The notes: a model not told the origin generated them from the sequence alone. A DNA stretch of 64,000 bases from Cardiobacterium hominis (GCF_900637305.1 NZ_LR134365.1:799501-863500), one strand, 5' to 3'; shown: positions 1 to 8,962, numbered from the stretch's first letter. Translations and numbers: made by a program.

Positions 1-1
1 G

Positions 2-883
2 CCGCTGCAATACGAAGCACTTGACGGCCAAGGCTACCAGCTGCGCGTGCGCGGCCTCAAAGGCGGCCATTCCGGGGTGGAAATCCACCTGCAACGAGGT
101 AACGCCATCAAAATCCTCGCCCGCGCCCTGCAAACCCTGCACGAAGACAAAGACTATGCGCTCAAACTTGCCGGCATCACCGCCGGCGACCTGCGCAACG
201 CCATTCCGCGCGAGGCCGATGCCGTGGTCGCCCTGAGTGGCAGCCAACTTGCCGCCGCCCAACAAACCCTGCACGAACTCACCGCGCAAATCCGCGCCGA
301 ACTGCCCGCGGAAGACCAGGGACTGCAAATCAGCCTGGAGCCGGGCGAAGCCATCAGCCGCGTATTGGACGGACAAAGTGCCGCCCGGGTCATCGCCGTG
401 CTGCGCAACCTGCACAACGGCGTGGATCGCATGAGTGTGGACATTCCCGGGCTGGTCGAAACCTCGAACAACGTCGCCGTCGTCAGAACCGATGACACCC
501 TGCGCGTGCGCTGCATGCTGCGCTCCTCGGTCGATAGCGCCCGCGACGACCTTGCCGCACGCATGGAAGCCCTGCTAAACCTCGCTGGCGGTAGCGCCGC
601 ATACACCGGCGCCTACTCCGGTTGGAAGCCGCAACCGCACGCCGAACTCGTGGAAAAACTGGCGGCACTGGGCGAGAAAATCTACGGCAAGATGCCGCCG
701 GTCAAAGCCATCCACGCCGGGCTGGAGTGCGGCATCCTCTACACCCACTACCCGCACTGGCAAATGGCCTCCTTCGGCCCGACCATCGTCTCGCCGCACT
801 CACCGGACGAAAAAGTGAACATCGCCAGCGTGGCGCGCAGCTACCAGTGGCTGACGGATTACCTGCAAGGCAAAATACTCTGA
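2..883 (+). CDS. pepD: Xaa-His dipeptidase (PepD, M20C), 3' part
   Basis: This is the C-terminal portion of a cytosolic zinc aminoacyl-histidine dipeptidase, which hydrolyses dipeptides such as carnosine-type Xaa-His. The frame is open from base 2, so the gene begins upstream of the window and the first in-frame GTG is not a real start. Visible family signatures are KGGHSG near the window start (lid/dimerisation domain), RNAIPREA, the HAGLECGI stretch carrying a metal/substrate-site Glu, and GPTIVSPHSPDE, which holds the late metal-ligand His. The C-terminus ends at the position usual for PepD. Sequence, order and motifs match E. coli PepD as I remember it. The gene is GC-rich, in sharp contrast to the pilus operon downstream. 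Confidence 0.9.
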   Translation, partial: PLQYEALDGQGYQLRVRGLKGGHSGVEIHLQRGNAIKILARALQTLHEDKDYALKLAGITAGDLRNAIPREADAVVALSGSQLAAAQQTLHELTAQIRAELPAEDQGLQISLEPGEAISRVLDGQSAARVIAVLRNLHNGVDRMSVDIPGLVETSNNVAVVRTDDTLRVRCMLRSSVDSARDDLAARMEALLNLAGGSAAYTGAYSGWKPQPHAELVEKLAALGEKIYGKMPPVKAIHAGLECGILYTHYPHWQMASFGPTIVSPHSPDEKVNIASVARSYQWLTDYLQGKIL

Positions 884-1352
884 GGGCACGATTAATTGAT
901 AGAGGCTTCAAGATTAAAATCGTTTGCTTAATTACGATAAATACATGGTTTTGTCGCGTGGATAGCGGTGAATACAGCTAGAGAGGCGCTTTCTCTGGAT
1001 AACGAAAAAACTATCGAATGACAATTCATTAAAGTAAAGAATAAACACCGTAGCGCAGAAACCGCTATCTCGTACAAACCTTAAAATATCGATAAAAGGT
1101 CAAAAAAGTGACTCATCTTGTGAATCACATTGGTGCATTAGTAAACCTATGAGGTGTAAGTTGTTGATTTTAATATTGATCTATGCCTGGCAAGTCTTGG
1201 TCGTCAGTAGACGGCTCGTGTTTATCCTACAGTGGTCTAATAAATAAAGAAAAATGGTGCTTGGCTTGATTCGTGCCTTTTGCAAGATGACGCCTTGACT
1301 TCAAATATTTTAAGGATTTCGGTCAGCAACATACTGAAAACAGGAGAAAATT
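884..1352. other. AT-rich intergenic region upstream of pilY1
   Basis: About 470 bp without a credible gene. Short frames here have no ribosome-binding site or family signature. Base composition turns AT-rich just after the pepD stop, marking the edge of the AT-rich pilus block. The 3' part must contain the promoter of the pilus operon. A sigma-54-like site is listed separately. Confidence 0.6.
1262..1277 (+). promoter_or_regulatory. possible sigma-54-type promoter for the pilus operon
   Basis: The sequence TGGCTTG-ATTC-GTGCC has the diagnostic GG and GC doublets exactly 12 bases apart, as in -24/-12 promoters (consensus TGGCACG-N4-TTGCA). It lies about 75 bp upstream of the pilY1 start. Several type IV pilin genes in other bacteria use RpoN with PilR, which makes it plausible. 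The match outside the doublets is only partial, so this is a weak call. Confidence 0.3.
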
Positions 1353-4300
1353 ATGACTCATCACTCAGTAGTAAAATACCATTTTCGCCCGTTGATGATT
1401 GCTTCAGCGGTAGGATTTATATGCCAAAACACATTGGCACAATCAACTCCTTCTATTAACGATACCCCATTTGCCAATCGGCCTTTGCATCTGCAATCGG
1501 AATCTAAAACCACCTCAGCGGGAGGAGTGAAACCGAATGTAATGTTATTCTTGGATGATTCGGGAAGCATGCTTGAAAATGCTAATACAGGAAGCTATAG
1601 GATTCCGGATCTATGGAATACCTATTTGGGAAACTGTACTTATAATCAGAATAATTTGCTGATTAGCAGGAATCTATTGCCGGGCAATGGTCAGCAAACA
1701 AATCCTTCAATGGGTCGGTGTTTGTATTATTATAATGCTGACATAATATATTATCGAAACAAAGGGTTGCCACCAGGACCTAAAAGCTTTTTAAGACCGG
1801 CTGCTCAAGTTAGGATGGATGCTAACATTAATGCGATTAATGAAGTCTTAACTAAGACGGGTGATTCTGTAAATTGGCATTTGCTAACATTGTGGGGTTC
1901 TGAGTTTAGACACCTTAATGGTGGATTTTATAAATTTGACAATATTGGAACGGCCTCGGTTGGCTTAAGCGCTGAAAAAGCTCGTAAGTTAGTAAATAAT
2001 ATGTCTCCAATAGCTGGGACGCCCGCTACAGAAAGATATTTAAAAGCCGCTAATGTTCTAGACCATCAAATAAAATATCGCTGCCAGAAAAACTATATAG
2101 TTTTTATGTCAGATGGTGAGGCAAATGGGGGAGGATTCCCATGGCCAGGTGGGGTATATGGAACGCAGCCGCAGTGGTGGAGTCAGCATGATTCTAGCGG
2201 TCCCAATAGCGGAGACCCCGGGAAGGGAGTGTCAGTGTTTTCTAGCAAATTATATAACATGGATATGCGTGTTGGCGGAACGGATGTAGAAGGAGGGAGT
2301 TGGGACGATCCTAAATATCCTAAGCAAAATATTGAGACTATCACTATAGGATATGGCAATGGTCTAACTCCACAGGGACGAAACTATTTAAAAAATGCAG
2401 CGCAACCTTCAGAAGGCGCTTATTTTGCTAATAATGCGAGTGAGTTGGCAGATGCATTCCTTAAAGCGCTAGCTAAAGTTCAAACTCAAACACCAGCAGA
2501 AGCTAAAGAAACCAGTTCTATATCAACACCTTCAGTAACGGGGTCTAGTGTGGCCGATCTGGCGGCATTTTTGACTTTGGATACGGGAAAATGGAGTAGC
2601 GAGCTTAAATTTTATAAATTTTCGACCAGCGGGCCTACTGCTGGCGAATTATTGAGAGATGGGCAAAATAACTTAGCTCCCCCTGTTCCTGCTATTTATG
2701 CAGACAGACGAGTTTTGGTTAATAATGGAACGCAAAAATATTGGCTAAATGGGAGTGATGCAAAAAAAGAAGATTTTGCCATCTTGAGCGATAAAGAGTT
2801 TAAGGATGGGTTTGTTCCATGGTTAATGCGCTCTAATAAAACGGATGAGCAAATTGAATTGGATGTTGCAGGAGTAACGCCTCGTACAGTTAAGAAATAT
2901 CGTAAGCGCAGCGCTCAGGCAGACGATCCGTCACGTCAAATGGGAGACGTTCTTGATGCGCCGACTATTGCATTAGGAAAAGACCAAGATAATCGGCAGG
3001 AATTCGTGATTACCGCTGCTAATGATGGAATGTTATACGTATTCCAATCCACTAGAGATCCTGCTAGACCGTATGGCTTGAAGCTTAATTATCTTCCGGC
3101 TGGAATGCAGCGGGAAAGTGCCGATGATTCGATTACGGTCGGCAAGGCAATCCATGCGATAGCAGAAGAAGGATATGGCAAGGATAATGTCAATTATCCA
3201 CATTTGTATCTGCATAATGGAGGCCTTACTTGGGGATTAACAGCAAAAACAAATGGCTTAAACCAACAATATGTAGTTTTGGCTACTATGGGTCAAGGGG
3301 GACGAGGTGCGTATGGGTTAACGATAGGAGGAAAAAAGCGCTTAGATCGTAATGGAAATACGCCAGCGGGAATGAATGCGCCAGAGTCAGATTGGTTAGA
3401 TGAAGTTCCATTGTGGGAAACAAAAAAGGGAGACAAAAACACTTTAGGTTATACCGTAAGTAAAGGGACGTTAGCTCAAGTTGCGACACGCTGGAATAAC
3501 GGAGAGGCAGTAAGAAATGCTGGGGTTCATTATTACGCATTTGTAGCAAATGGCTATAAGGCAAAAAATGCAGCAGTATCTTATGAATCGCCGACACTAT
3601 ATATATATGACATGTTGGGTCAGGAATTTGGCACGGATACGACCAAAACTTCTGGAGATATTAGCAATGGCAACCAGCCAGGACAGTTTATTAAGAAGAT
3701 TTCAGTAGGAGGAGCGGAGGGTGCATTATCCAGCCCCACAGTAGTAGATGTCGATTTCGATGGCGTTATAGATATTGCGTACGCCGGTGACCAATTTGGG
3801 AATTTATATCGCTTTGACTTCCGAAGTGCTCCTTCTGGTTGGAAAGTAAACAAAATGTATACGGGAATTCCTACGCAACCAATTACTTCAGCGCCAGCTG
3901 TATATAGAAAAGATGGCAACAAATATGTTGTTATTTTTGGAACGGGATCTGATATTTTTGAGGATGATCGAAAAGACATGAATCAGCAAATGATTATGGG
4001 GATTCATGATGATTTGACGCAGGATCCTGTTAATTTGCTGCCAAATGATAGCCGTATTGCCCAACAGGCTTTTACGAGTGATAATAAAATTCGCAAAATT
4101 GAAGTAAACAATTTTGATCCTAAAACACATTCGGCGTGGCGTATCAACTTAGAACCAGGAGCCATTTCGACTAGCGACGGAAGGACTGTTGCTTCAGAAA
4201 AAGTGGTATCTAAGCCACAAATGTTGTTAAGTACAGCATATATCACGAGTCGCATATATGAATACAAAGAAACCGCGACCGCTTTACCTTCAGGCGCTAC

Positions 4301-4739
4301 TAAGGGTAACACTTGTTTTGAAGAAAATTCCAAAGTTGAAACAGGGGGAACTAGCTGGCTGATGTCAATTGATGTGAGAACAGGCACGGCACCTACATAC
4401 AGTAGTGGGACAGTATTTAAAGGGGAAGCGGAGAATACGGCAGGAAAAAATTTAAATAGCATATCTTCTCAAGGTGCAATAATTGATGCTAATAAAGTAG
4501 CTCCCGATATTGAGGCACGCCTACCGAATGGTGATCATGAGGATGGAGTGGCTTCTCCTCTGACCCCTCCAGGAGAAAAAGGTACACCTCCACGAAATGA
4601 CTGTTTGGCTAAGGATGCTAAACCTAATATTGTCGTTGCAAATGATAGTAAAACCGCACTGCAGGATAATCCGTTAGATGGAAAACGTTGTGGCGATCCT
4701 TCCCTTTTCCGTGCAAGTGAACGTGAAATACAACTGTAA
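1353..4739 (+). CDS. pilY1: PilY1/PilC-type pilus tip adhesin
   Basis: A 1128-residue secreted protein of the PilY1/PilC family, which sits at the type IV pilus tip or outer membrane and controls retraction, adhesion and surface sensing. A signal peptide covers about residues 1-30. A von Willebrand A-like region begins near residue 63 and carries a MIDAS-type DDSGS (Asp68-x-Ser70-x-Ser72). The C-terminal half is the Neisseria-PilC beta-propeller, with a calcium-loop pattern Asp799-Val-Asp-Phe-Asp-Gly-Val-Ile-Asp807 followed by AYAGDQFGNLYRFD. Length is close to Pseudomonas PilY1. A good site, AACAGGAGAAAATT, precedes the ATG. It is the first gene of a tight operon with pilV-W-X-fimT-pilE. Base composition is far more AT-rich than the flanking housekeeping genes, which suggests transfer. 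No long homopolymer suited to phase variation was seen. Confidence 0.93.
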   Translation: MTHHSVVKYHFRPLMIASAVGFICQNTLAQSTPSINDTPFANRPLHLQSESKTTSAGGVKPNVMLFLDDSGSMLENANTGSYRIPDLWNTYLGNCTYNQNNLLISRNLLPGNGQQTNPSMGRCLYYYNADIIYYRNKGLPPGPKSFLRPAAQVRMDANINAINEVLTKTGDSVNWHLLTLWGSEFRHLNGGFYKFDNIGTASVGLSAEKARKLVNNMSPIAGTPATERYLKAANVLDHQIKYRCQKNYIVFMSDGEANGGGFPWPGGVYGTQPQWWSQHDSSGPNSGDPGKGVSVFSSKLYNMDMRVGGTDVEGGSWDDPKYPKQNIETITIGYGNGLTPQGRNYLKNAAQPSEGAYFANNASELADAFLKALAKVQTQTPAEAKETSSISTPSVTGSSVADLAAFLTLDTGKWSSELKFYKFSTSGPTAGELLRDGQNNLAPPVPAIYADRRVLVNNGTQKYWLNGSDAKKEDFAILSDKEFKDGFVPWLMRSNKTDEQIELDVAGVTPRTVKKYRKRSAQADDPSRQMGDVLDAPTIALGKDQDNRQEFVITAANDGMLYVFQSTRDPARPYGLKLNYLPAGMQRESADDSITVGKAIHAIAEEGYGKDNVNYPHLYLHNGGLTWGLTAKTNGLNQQYVVLATMGQGGRGAYGLTIGGKKRLDRNGNTPAGMNAPESDWLDEVPLWETKKGDKNTLGYTVSKGTLAQVATRWNNGEAVRNAGVHYYAFVANGYKAKNAAVSYESPTLYIYDMLGQEFGTDTTKTSGDISNGNQPGQFIKKISVGGAEGALSSPTVVDVDFDGVIDIAYAGDQFGNLYRFDFRSAPSGWKVNKMYTGIPTQPITSAPAVYRKDGNKYVVIFGTGSDIFEDDRKDMNQQMIMGIHDDLTQDPVNLLPNDSRIAQQAFTSDNKIRKIEVNNFDPKTHSAWRINLEPGAISTSDGRTVASEKVVSKPQMLLSTAYITSRIYEYKETATALPSGATKGNTCFEENSKVETGGTSWLMSIDVRTGTAPTYSSGTVFKGEAENTAGKNLNSISSQGAIIDANKVAPDIEARLPNGDHEDGVASPLTPPGEKGTPPRNDCLAKDAKPNIVVANDSKTALQDNPLDGKRCGDPSLFRASEREIQL

Positions 4740-4752
4740 ATAAGGAGGATCT

Positions 4753-5331
4753 ATGAAGTGGAGAAAAGGAGTATTGATGGGCGCAATGCGCGCCCATCAA
4801 AGAGGAATGACATTATTGGAAGTTGTCATTTCCATGTTGGTAGTTGCGTTGGGATTAGTGATGAGCATATCAATGATCCAAACTGCAAACCGTTTTGGTG
4901 ATACAGCTGAATATACGGCTTTTGCATTACAAAAAAGCCAGTTGATTATTGATACGATGCGAGCGAATGTGGTTGCAAAAGATACCTACATCATTAGTGG
5001 AATAAATACCCCAAATTCGGGGGACATAGACTATAACGCATTATATAACGAGTTAGATCCTATATATAACGCGACAGATAAAGGCATAGTTTTATCAAGA
5101 TTGATGGGTAAATTACAGTGTAAATCTGCATGCACGCCAGCAGAAGTCAATGCAAAAGAAGATGTTAATGCTTGGGTGGATGAGATAATAAATACATTGC
5201 CTGGAGGTAGGGCATTAATTGCAAAAGACAAGGAACACTATGAGGTGATTCTGATGTGGAGACACGTATCTGCTACAGGAAATACTAACGATGCTCCCGT
5301 ACAAGGAACACGCGTCTGGTTTACATTGTGA
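4753..5331 (+). CDS. pilV: type IV pilus minor pilin PilV
   Basis: A 192-residue minor pilin. The leader ends at Gly18, followed by MTLLEV, so prepilin peptidase would cut before Met19, with the conserved Glu at +5 (Glu23). The hydrophobic helix VVISMLVVALGLVMSISM follows. PilV-type proteins join PilW, PilX and FimT in the initiation complex that primes the pilus and carries PilY1. The first ATG is chosen because a perfect AAGGAGG lies just upstream. Later in-frame ATGs (4777, 4786) have no such site. The 5' coding region contains an 11-bp perfect hairpin (4774-4800), described separately. It lies 13 bp after pilY1 in the same operon. Confidence 0.88.
   Translation: MKWRKGVLMGAMRAHQRGMTLLEVVISMLVVALGLVMSISMIQTANRFGDTAEYTAFALQKSQLIIDTMRANVVAKDTYIISGINTPNSGDIDYNALYNELDPIYNATDKGIVLSRLMGKLQCKSACTPAEVNAKEDVNAWVDEIINTLPGGRALIAKDKEHYEVILMWRHVSATGNTNDAPVQGTRVWFTL
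4774..4800 (+). promoter_or_regulatory. perfect hairpin inside the 5' end of pilV
   Basis: TTGATGGGCGC, loop AATGC, GCGCCCATCAA: an 11-bp perfect GC-rich stem beginning 21 nt after the pilV start, in an otherwise AT-rich operon. No U-tract follows, so it is not a classical terminator. It could slow translation, stabilise or process mRNA between pilY1 and pilV, or expose alternative starts. Confidence 0.5.
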
Positions 5332-5359
5332 TTTTGTAATAAAAAAGAAGGCAGACAAA

Positions 5360-6517
5360 ATGAATTATTTAAATAAACAAAGAGGGCTATCGTTAATAGA
5401 ATTAATGATCGCTATGGGGTTGGGTGTACTCCTTTTATTAGGCTTGGTAACTGTTTTTATGACAGCTAATCAATCATCCAAACGACGATCTATATCAGAG
5501 AATCTAGATGAAACTGCACGGCAAGTGATAAGCCGCTTGGAGTATGATCTGCATAATGCCGGATATCTCGATCCTTTTTCTAGTGCAGCTGCAGCTAAGG
5601 CGGCCTTTGATACGGCGGATCCGCAAATTTTAGCTATTTATGCAAGACAAACAGCGAATTTAAATGCGAAATTAGAGGAGGCAACCCCGTTAGGTAAGTT
5701 TACTGAAGGAAAGATGGCTCCATTACTTGGATGCAATGGAAACTTCAATGATACCTTGCCTAGCGTAGGTAATTTGGCTAAATGCCAAAATAATGCCTTC
5801 AGTTTGCGCCAGGGAATTCAAATGGGATATCAATCTGTTGCCCCTGATAATATACAAGCTAAAGAGAATTCTGATCCCATAAAGGCGCCATCTCGCTCTT
5901 TGGCATTCAAAGTACAAGAGCAAGATCAGAGCTTTAGTGGTGCTGGAAGAGATTGTCTTGGTAGAAAGATTATTGATACGAATGGCTTGATAATTAATCG
6001 CTATGATGTACGTGACGGCAAGACTAAGATTGGAAACAATGTAGTAGGAAGTTTTGGTTGTAGCAGTAGCGTAGGTGAATGGCAGGGTATTGTGGAAGGA
6101 GTAGAAGAAATGGTGTTTCGCTATCTTGTGACCCCAGATAATAAAACTGCTGCTGGTGAAAAAATAGTATTTAAGGATGCCACGAGCGGCTTAGAAACTC
6201 TCAGTTATTTGCCTGCGAATAAGGTAGAGGATGTTAGTAATAGCTTAAAATGGGCTAGTGTCGTAGGCGTTGAAGTTTGCATAATTGTTGCTGTAGAACC
6301 TGTAGATGGAACTAGAGATGCTTCTTTCTCTGCTATTCAGACAAAAGTTCCTACCTGTGAGCGTCAGAATATAAATGCTACAGAACCTAAAGCGCCATTC
6401 AAGGCAGATATCGAGAGGAGAACAGGTGATTCTCGTTATTTTAAGCGATATGTGCAAATAATTACTATGCCTAATAGTTTATATGTGCCAGAATTGTTGA
6501 AAGATAATAAAATTTAG
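5360..6517 (+). CDS. pilW: type IV pilus minor pilin PilW
   Basis: A 385-residue minor pilin of the PilW type. The short leader ends in QRG, then LSLIELMIAMGLGVLLLL: the prepilin-peptidase site with Glu at +5 and a hydrophobic N-terminal helix. The large C-terminal globular part is typical of PilW/ComB. An open frame extends upstream to 5291, overlapping pilV, but the ATG at 5360 is preferred because the leader directly precedes the cleavage site and AAGAAGG lies upstream. Cysteines in the last two-thirds (for example GCSSSVGEW, VPTCERQ) may form disulphides. Member of the pilY1 operon. Confidence 0.86.
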   Translation: MNYLNKQRGLSLIELMIAMGLGVLLLLGLVTVFMTANQSSKRRSISENLDETARQVISRLEYDLHNAGYLDPFSSAAAAKAAFDTADPQILAIYARQTANLNAKLEEATPLGKFTEGKMAPLLGCNGNFNDTLPSVGNLAKCQNNAFSLRQGIQMGYQSVAPDNIQAKENSDPIKAPSRSLAFKVQEQDQSFSGAGRDCLGRKIIDTNGLIINRYDVRDGKTKIGNNVVGSFGCSSSVGEWQGIVEGVEEMVFRYLVTPDNKTAAGEKIVFKDATSGLETLSYLPANKVEDVSNSLKWASVVGVEVCIIVAVEPVDGTRDASFSAIQTKVPTCERQNINATEPKAPFKADIERRTGDSRYFKRYVQIITMPNSLYVPELLKDNKI

Positions 6518-6527
6518 GAGAATAGTC

Positions 6528-7325
6528 ATGAAAAAAATAGTCTTATGCAGAAAGCGAGAGCTGGGAGTCGTTTTGCTTAGTTGTCTTGTTTTTTTGCTGA
6601 TTCTACTGGGTATAGTTCGTTTTGTAATGACGAGTGCTCGTTTAGAGGAGCGTAAAGCGGGTGTAGACTATGAAATGATGACGGCTCGTCATTCTGCGCA
6701 GATGGCTATTCGTCAAGCAGTGAAATATATTATGGATCAGGGGTTGCAGCTCTGCATTAAATCAAATAATACTTCGCCTAATGCGCCTACTTCCCCAGGT
6801 AACGGTGTAAACCAGAAATGCGAAGATAAGAATCAAGCAGAATTGGCAAATATATTATGGAAGAATTCGGATGGCGATCTAGGTACTGCGCTTGATAAGA
6901 TTGGGCAAAAGCAGGTTCTAAATAAAGGTGTATATACATATGCTTTTATTGCAAATAACTATTCGAATTGTAGGCCATTCTGGACATGCATTGATTGGAC
7001 TGTTAATGCAAAATCCGTTGCGGTTACGGGCAAGCAGCTTAATGATAAGGCAGGAGCTAGCTTGAATAAGCTGGAGTCTATTGAGTGTACTGAATGTGAA
7101 ACTACGTCTGGGGTTAAGCCACGGTTTGTCATAGAAAGATTTCTGGCTAGTGATTTGAAAAACATGGATTTCCCAGATCAATCATTAACGCTGAAGAGTA
7201 GTGATGTTGTAGTGTTTCGAATTACTGCGGTCGGATTTGGGAATGGTCAGGGGAATGGTCAGGGAGGTAGTAACGTCAATACGACTAATGCAGTAATGCA
7301 AGCAATCTATGTTCTTAATGGATAA
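6528..7325 (+). CDS. pilX: type IV pilus minor pilin PilX-like
   Basis: A 265-residue PilX-type pilus assembly protein. After a basic leader (MKKIVLCRKRELG) comes VVLLSCLVFLLILLGIVRF, the hydrophobic helix, with the PilX-family habit of lacking the usual +5 Glu. The globular domain holds several cysteines (QLCIKS, QKCED, NCRPFWTC, CTECE), typical of PilX pairs. Near the C-terminus a short tandem DNA repeat (GGAATGGTCAGG twice) encodes GNGQGNGQ. The gene starts 10 bp after pilW with AGGAG upstream. Assignment between PilX and another accessory pilin is by position and N-terminus. Confidence 0.8.
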   Translation: MKKIVLCRKRELGVVLLSCLVFLLILLGIVRFVMTSARLEERKAGVDYEMMTARHSAQMAIRQAVKYIMDQGLQLCIKSNNTSPNAPTSPGNGVNQKCEDKNQAELANILWKNSDGDLGTALDKIGQKQVLNKGVYTYAFIANNYSNCRPFWTCIDWTVNAKSVAVTGKQLNDKAGASLNKLESIECTECETTSGVKPRFVIERFLASDLKNMDFPDQSLTLKSSDVVVFRITAVGFGNGQGNGQGGSNVNTTNAVMQAIYVLNG

Positions 7326-7338
7326 GGGGTGATATTAC

Positions 7339-7851
7339 ATGTTAAAGGATAATAGATATCGCCAAGGTTTCACTTTGCTGGAGCTTATGGTTACTATAGC
7401 GGTTTTAGGTGTCTTAATAGGGTTGGCTGCGCCTAGCTATTATAGATTTTTGGAACGCCAGAAGGTTCGCTCAGCACTTAATGAGTGGAAAAGTTCGTTT
7501 TATTATGCTCAGAGCGAGGCTTTACGACTTAAAGATAATGTGATTTTCTGTTCTGCTGATGCTGGAGGGAAAAAGTGTAGTGAAAGTAATGATTTTGCTA
7601 ACGGATGGCTTGTGCTTCATGAAAATGGTAATGGTATAGATGTTCTTCAAGATGTAGTTATTAGTGATAAAAACCTTAGTATAGACTTGAATCTTACTGG
7701 AGCCCAAGGTAAACTGATGTTTTTGGGAAATGGTCGTCTGAGGAATACAAATGCTGGTGCTTCTTTAGTCATAAAGAATAAAGTGCATACTTCAATATTA
7801 AGTATTTCGTCGGGTGGGCGCTTAAGGGAGAGTAGTAATGAAAAAATATAA
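7339..7851 (+). CDS. fimT: FimT/GspH-type minor pilin
   Basis: A 170-residue pseudopilin. Leader RQG is followed by FTLLELMVTIAVLGVLIGLAAPS, giving the canonical Phe+1 and Glu+5 and a long N-terminal helix. The domain after residue about 45 (SALNEWKSSFYYAQSEALR) matches GspH/FimT, the minor pilin group linked in some species to DNA binding during transformation. Its 3' end overlaps the next gene by 14 bp, so the two are probably translationally coupled. The region is strongly AT-rich like the rest of the operon. Confidence 0.85.
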   Translation: MLKDNRYRQGFTLLELMVTIAVLGVLIGLAAPSYYRFLERQKVRSALNEWKSSFYYAQSEALRLKDNVIFCSADAGGKKCSESNDFANGWLVLHENGNGIDVLQDVVISDKNLSIDLNLTGAQGKLMFLGNGRLRNTNAGASLVIKNKVHTSILSISSGGRLRESSNEKI

Positions 7852-8320
7852 CGGTTTTACTTTGTTGGAATTGTTGATTGTCATTGCGGTAATAGGAATT
7901 ATCGTTGCTATTGCCATACCAAGTTATACGCGATATGTCGTTCGAGCCCAACGCGTGGAAGCTCGCGACACACTACAGGCAGTAGCAAATCTGATTGAAC
8001 AAAATTATCGAGTCACCCGTAACTATAAATTAATGGCGGATAATAAAACTAAGTTGTCTGATGATATTATCAAGAACTGGCATATGGATAAGATCCCAGC
8101 AAACGGAGATGCTCGATATGAAATAAGTTTTGTAAATGGCTCTATTACTGAAAATGGTTACATTCTTCAGGCGGCTGCAGTTGGCTTTCAAGCTAAAAGA
8201 GATACTGATTGTCCATATTTTTTCTATGATCAGAGTGGTGTCAAAATGGCGTCAAAAGATAATAAACTACCAGAAAAAGGTAGTCGTGATCCCGTTTCAA
8301 TAGCATGTTGGTCTAAATAA
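7838..8320 (+). CDS. pilE: type IV pilin-like protein PilE
   Basis: A 160-residue pilin-like protein with a very short leader: MKKYNG, then FTLLELLIVIAVIGIIVAIAIPSY, an almost ideal class IVa pilin helix with Glu+5. The C-terminal part has two cysteines (DTDCPYFF and SIACWSK) forming the expected D-region loop. Position last in the pilY1 operon is that of the PilE minor pilin in Pseudomonas, so it is more likely the minor pilin than the major subunit. AGGGAG is upstream, inside fimT. A strong terminator follows directly. Confidence 0.83.
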   Translation: MKKYNGFTLLELLIVIAVIGIIVAIAIPSYTRYVVRAQRVEARDTLQAVANLIEQNYRVTRNYKLMADNKTKLSDDIIKNWHMDKIPANGDARYEISFVNGSITENGYILQAAAVGFQAKRDTDCPYFFYDQSGVKMASKDNKLPEKGSRDPVSIACWSK

Positions 8321-8340
8321 TTCCATTGTGAATTGATGTT

Positions 8341-8366
8341 AAGCGGCGTTTACGCGCCGCTTTTCT
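8341..8366 (+). terminator. terminator of the pilus operon
   Basis: AAGCGGCG, loop TTTACG, CGCCGCTT, then TTTCTT: an 8-bp perfect stem with a T-rich tail 20 bp after the last pilin gene. Confidence 0.85.
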
Positions 8367-8370
8367 TATG

Positions 8371-8935
8371 GAAGCTAGGGTAGTAGACAATGCACTCCAA
8401 ACGCAACCCGACCGCGACGCACTCCTAGAGAACCGTACTGAGAAAGTTACGTTTGAGTTTGTTGTAGCATACGCTTCAATCGGGAAAATGTATTCTCAAC
8501 CAAAAGTCTGATTTTATAAAGATACTAGTCCATATTTTTGTTTTTTCCTCCCGATCCCGTTTGTAGGGATGTTAGCCTTGCTGTTGCTTTCGGCAATCTG
8601 CGCGCGCAGTTTGTCTGAATGGTGCCCTTGTCTGCATTCACAGCCCCGATTTCCCCTGAATCTACCGCTGCTATCAACTCGGGGCGGCACAGACGTTATT
8701 CATATTGCCCGCTGTAATAATAATTTCCAGTGTTTTGCCGCAAGAATCAACCATCTGGTGAATCTTGCTAGCCGCTCCTTCCCGACTGACGTCAATGGCA
8801 TGGCCATCTTCGCCGCTACATGCTGCAGCACCTGCTGCATGCTGATGTGTCTGTATGTGTGCGCCTGGATGCAGCTGCCGTCCCATTACCGATTCCTTGT
8901 TTGGCATCAGCGGATAATCTTCTGAGGCGTATAGG
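8371..8935 (-). pseudogene. degraded IS5-family transposase remnant
   Basis: Read on the minus strand, pieces of an IS5-type transposase appear in different frames. First comes IQTHQHAAGAAACSGEDGHAI, then SREGAASKIHQMVDSCGKTLEIIITAGN, then in another frame RPELIAAVDSGEIGAVNADKG, further on LVENTFSRLKR, and in yet another frame YNKLKRNFLSTVL. These correspond in order to the TTKIH...VD block, the ADK block and the C-terminal RYDKLKRNFL block of that family. The N-terminal part is missing at the junction with the next IS (8936). Several frameshifts and stops make it non-functional. Long forward frames over this stretch are shadows. Confidence 0.7.
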
Positions 8936-8960
8936 ACAAAAAAGAGCCAAGAATCGCTGT
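8936..8960 (+). repeat. left terminal inverted repeat of the IS
   Basis: GGCGTATAGGACAAAAAAG followed by AGCCAAG. It pairs with 9924-9948, whose reverse complement differs by one inserted G in the A/G run. Confidence 0.8.
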
Positions 8961-8962
8961 AA

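Noticed and set aside
3286-3597. Minus-strand frames within pilY1
   Set aside because: Low-complexity antisense frames in AT-rich DNA without ribosome-binding sites.
8569-8925. 118-codon forward frame with many cysteines
   Set aside because: It lies opposite the IS5-like remnant, has no ribosome-binding site, and its codons are explained by the minus-strand transposase pieces.
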